The notes under the pieces were generated by a model that was given only the letters and a program-made list of their open reading frames with translations, was not told where the DNA came from and did no database searches. A stretch of 33,426 nt of DNA from Nitrospirota bacterium (GTDB lineage: Bacteria > Nitrospirota > 9FT-COMBO-42-15 > HDB-SIOI813), in contig JACRGV010000115.1 in NCBI GenBank assembly GCA_016212215.1, positions 1 to 33,426 of the forward strand, written 5' to 3'. Made by a program: the position numbers and the translations under genes. Of the stretch, positions 32,902 through 33,426 are shown one piece after another (position 1 is the stretch's first letter; each line of letters begins with the position of its first letter).

Positions 32902-32985
32902 GAAACTTACACCCTTATAAAACAAAGTGTTATAACTGTACAACTTCCTTTATAGGGAAGTGGTCACTATAAATATTATGTGAGG

Positions 32986-33294
32986 TCATTTGATGATTTT
33001 TAAATATCCTGAAGATGGAACTATGGCAGGCATCTTGTGTTGATCTAAATGTTTATCAATATCCCTTTTCCTGAACCGTAACAGATTCCCTTTTTTGATA
33101 TATGGGATACTCTTTGAATGTGTCTGAGCATAAACCCATTCAGGAGTAACCTTGAGGTATTCACAAAGGCCCGCTACATCAAAAATAACATTTTCCGGCA
33201 AGTGCTTATCATGGTTATGCAGTATTGCCCTTAACTCCTCTTTCACCGCCGTTGCTATTGCCTTTATATCTTCCGGTTCAAGAGTACTTTTCAA
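32986..33294 (-). CDS. Excisionase/MerR-like helix-turn-helix DNA-binding protein
   Basis: A 102-residue protein with a winged helix-turn-helix of the excisionase (HTH_17) type at about residues 38-82: DVAGLCEYLKVTPEWVYAQT, then IPYIKKGNLLRFRKRDIDKHL, the usual recognition-helix-plus-wing text. TTG at 33294 overlaps the stop of the upstream gene within TTGA, and GGGAAGGGAAG just before it acts as ribosome binding site. Such proteins steer the integrase toward excision or regulate the element. It is transcribed in the same direction as the integrase, separated by the iteron-bearing control region. Confidence 0.85.
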   Translation of the reverse strand: MKSTLEPEDIKAIATAVKEELRAILHNHDKHLPENVIFDVAGLCEYLKVTPEWVYAQTHSKSIPYIKKGNLLRFRKRDIDKHLDQHKMPAIVPSSGYLKIIK

Positions 33295-33426
33295 TACTTC
33301 CCTTCCCTTAATCCATACAGTCCGATTAAAACAGCATCCGCTTTGTTATGGTCTTTCTTTCTGATTAACTTCATATCAGGATACAATTGTTTTACCCTGA
33401 TGATGGAAGACCCTTTATCCTTGCCC
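33291..33426 (-). CDS. RuvC-like nuclease of a mobile element, C-terminal part (cut by window edge)
   Basis: Only the last 44 codons are inside the window. They include SSIIRVKQLYPDMKLIRKK and then DHNKADAVLIGLYGLREGKY. The KDHNKADAVLIGLYGLR tail closely resembles the K-D-x-R-A-E-A-L-L motif of RuvC-like Holliday-junction nucleases found in phages and islands, where the Asp contributes to the metal site. It is coupled to the Xis-like gene by a stop/start overlap. The N-terminal half, which would confirm the family, is not visible. Confidence 0.6.
   Translation of the reverse strand, partial: GKDKGSSIIRVKQLYPDMKLIRKKDHNKADAVLIGLYGLREGKY

Larger units (their letters stand above)
32589..32985. 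promoter_or_regulatory. Control region between the Xis-like and integrase genes
   Basis: No convincing gene; a 65-codon minus-strand frame (32592-32789) is largely repeat sequence (its VTDVTDVTE stretch encodes the iterons). The region carries three CAGTTACAT-type iterons at 32642-32668, a perfect 10-bp inverted repeat TTTTGTAACT/AGTTACAAAA at 32711-32720 and 32749-32758, the doubled ACTATACAA element at 32878-32901, and a small hairpin ACTTCC/GGAAGT at 32943-32961. Together these look like binding sites for a repressor, Xis or the integrase. Confidence 0.6.

Overview
The window reads as chromosomal DNA of an uncultivated Gram-negative bacterium. It has Sec-type signal peptides, a predicted outer-membrane barrel, a BcsB-like periplasmic protein, mixed ATG/GTG/TTG starts and moderate GC. 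Gene content (GatCA, PanD, GlgB, UvrD/PcrA, an EndoQ-type PHP nuclease, an Npt1/Npt2-type carrier) and the very repeat-rich intergenic DNA suggest a Nitrospirota- or deltaproteobacteria-like lineage. That placement is a guess from style, not a measured result.

Layout. (1) 1-2887, minus strand: gatC-panD-gatA, separated by CT-rich palindromes and heptamer repeats. (2) 2961-11786: a type I restriction-modification island, all minus strand, in the order hsdM, four-helix-bundle protein, possible 34-codon ORF, hsdS, a three-gene cassette (TIGR04255-like protein, 99-aa protein, 203-aa protein), hsdR, YgjP-like metallopeptidase. A roughly 40-bp direct repeat brackets it, and the left copy is split by a 150-bp MITE with a 4-bp target duplication. 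(3) 11772-13881: an AAA_14/DUF4143 ATPase broken by one amber codon at its Walker B glutamate, then a nucleotidyltransferase/HEPN pair. (4) 14216-23975, plus strand: an envelope-polysaccharide cluster made of a barrel protein, a CotH-family protein, an Npt-type carrier, a GT-C-like membrane protein, a BcsB-like protein and an MshEN-GT2 synthase. (5) 24010-31232: UvrD/PcrA with repeat DNA inside its reading frame, glgB, an outer-membrane protein remnant, a second nucleotidyltransferase/HEPN pair and an EndoQ-like nuclease. (6) 31361-33426: tRNA-Val(GAC) with its promoter, then a tyrosine integrase, an Xis-like protein and the end of a RuvC-like nuclease, which is the edge of an integrated element running off the right side.

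The most unusual feature is a modular dispersed repeat. Its hairpin modules end in a terminus close to AAGGATTTTCGGRTGAA, and that terminus supplies both the ribosome binding site and the start codon of several unrelated genes (gatA, gatC, cotH-like, the GT-C-like gene, EndoQ-like). One copy has been absorbed in frame into uvrD as about 50 codons. Short heptamer repeats behave similarly and also enter uvrD. The best candidate for an undescribed functional system is the three-gene cassette inside the type I R-M operon; the MshEN-GT2/BcsB/CotH cluster is a second candidate.
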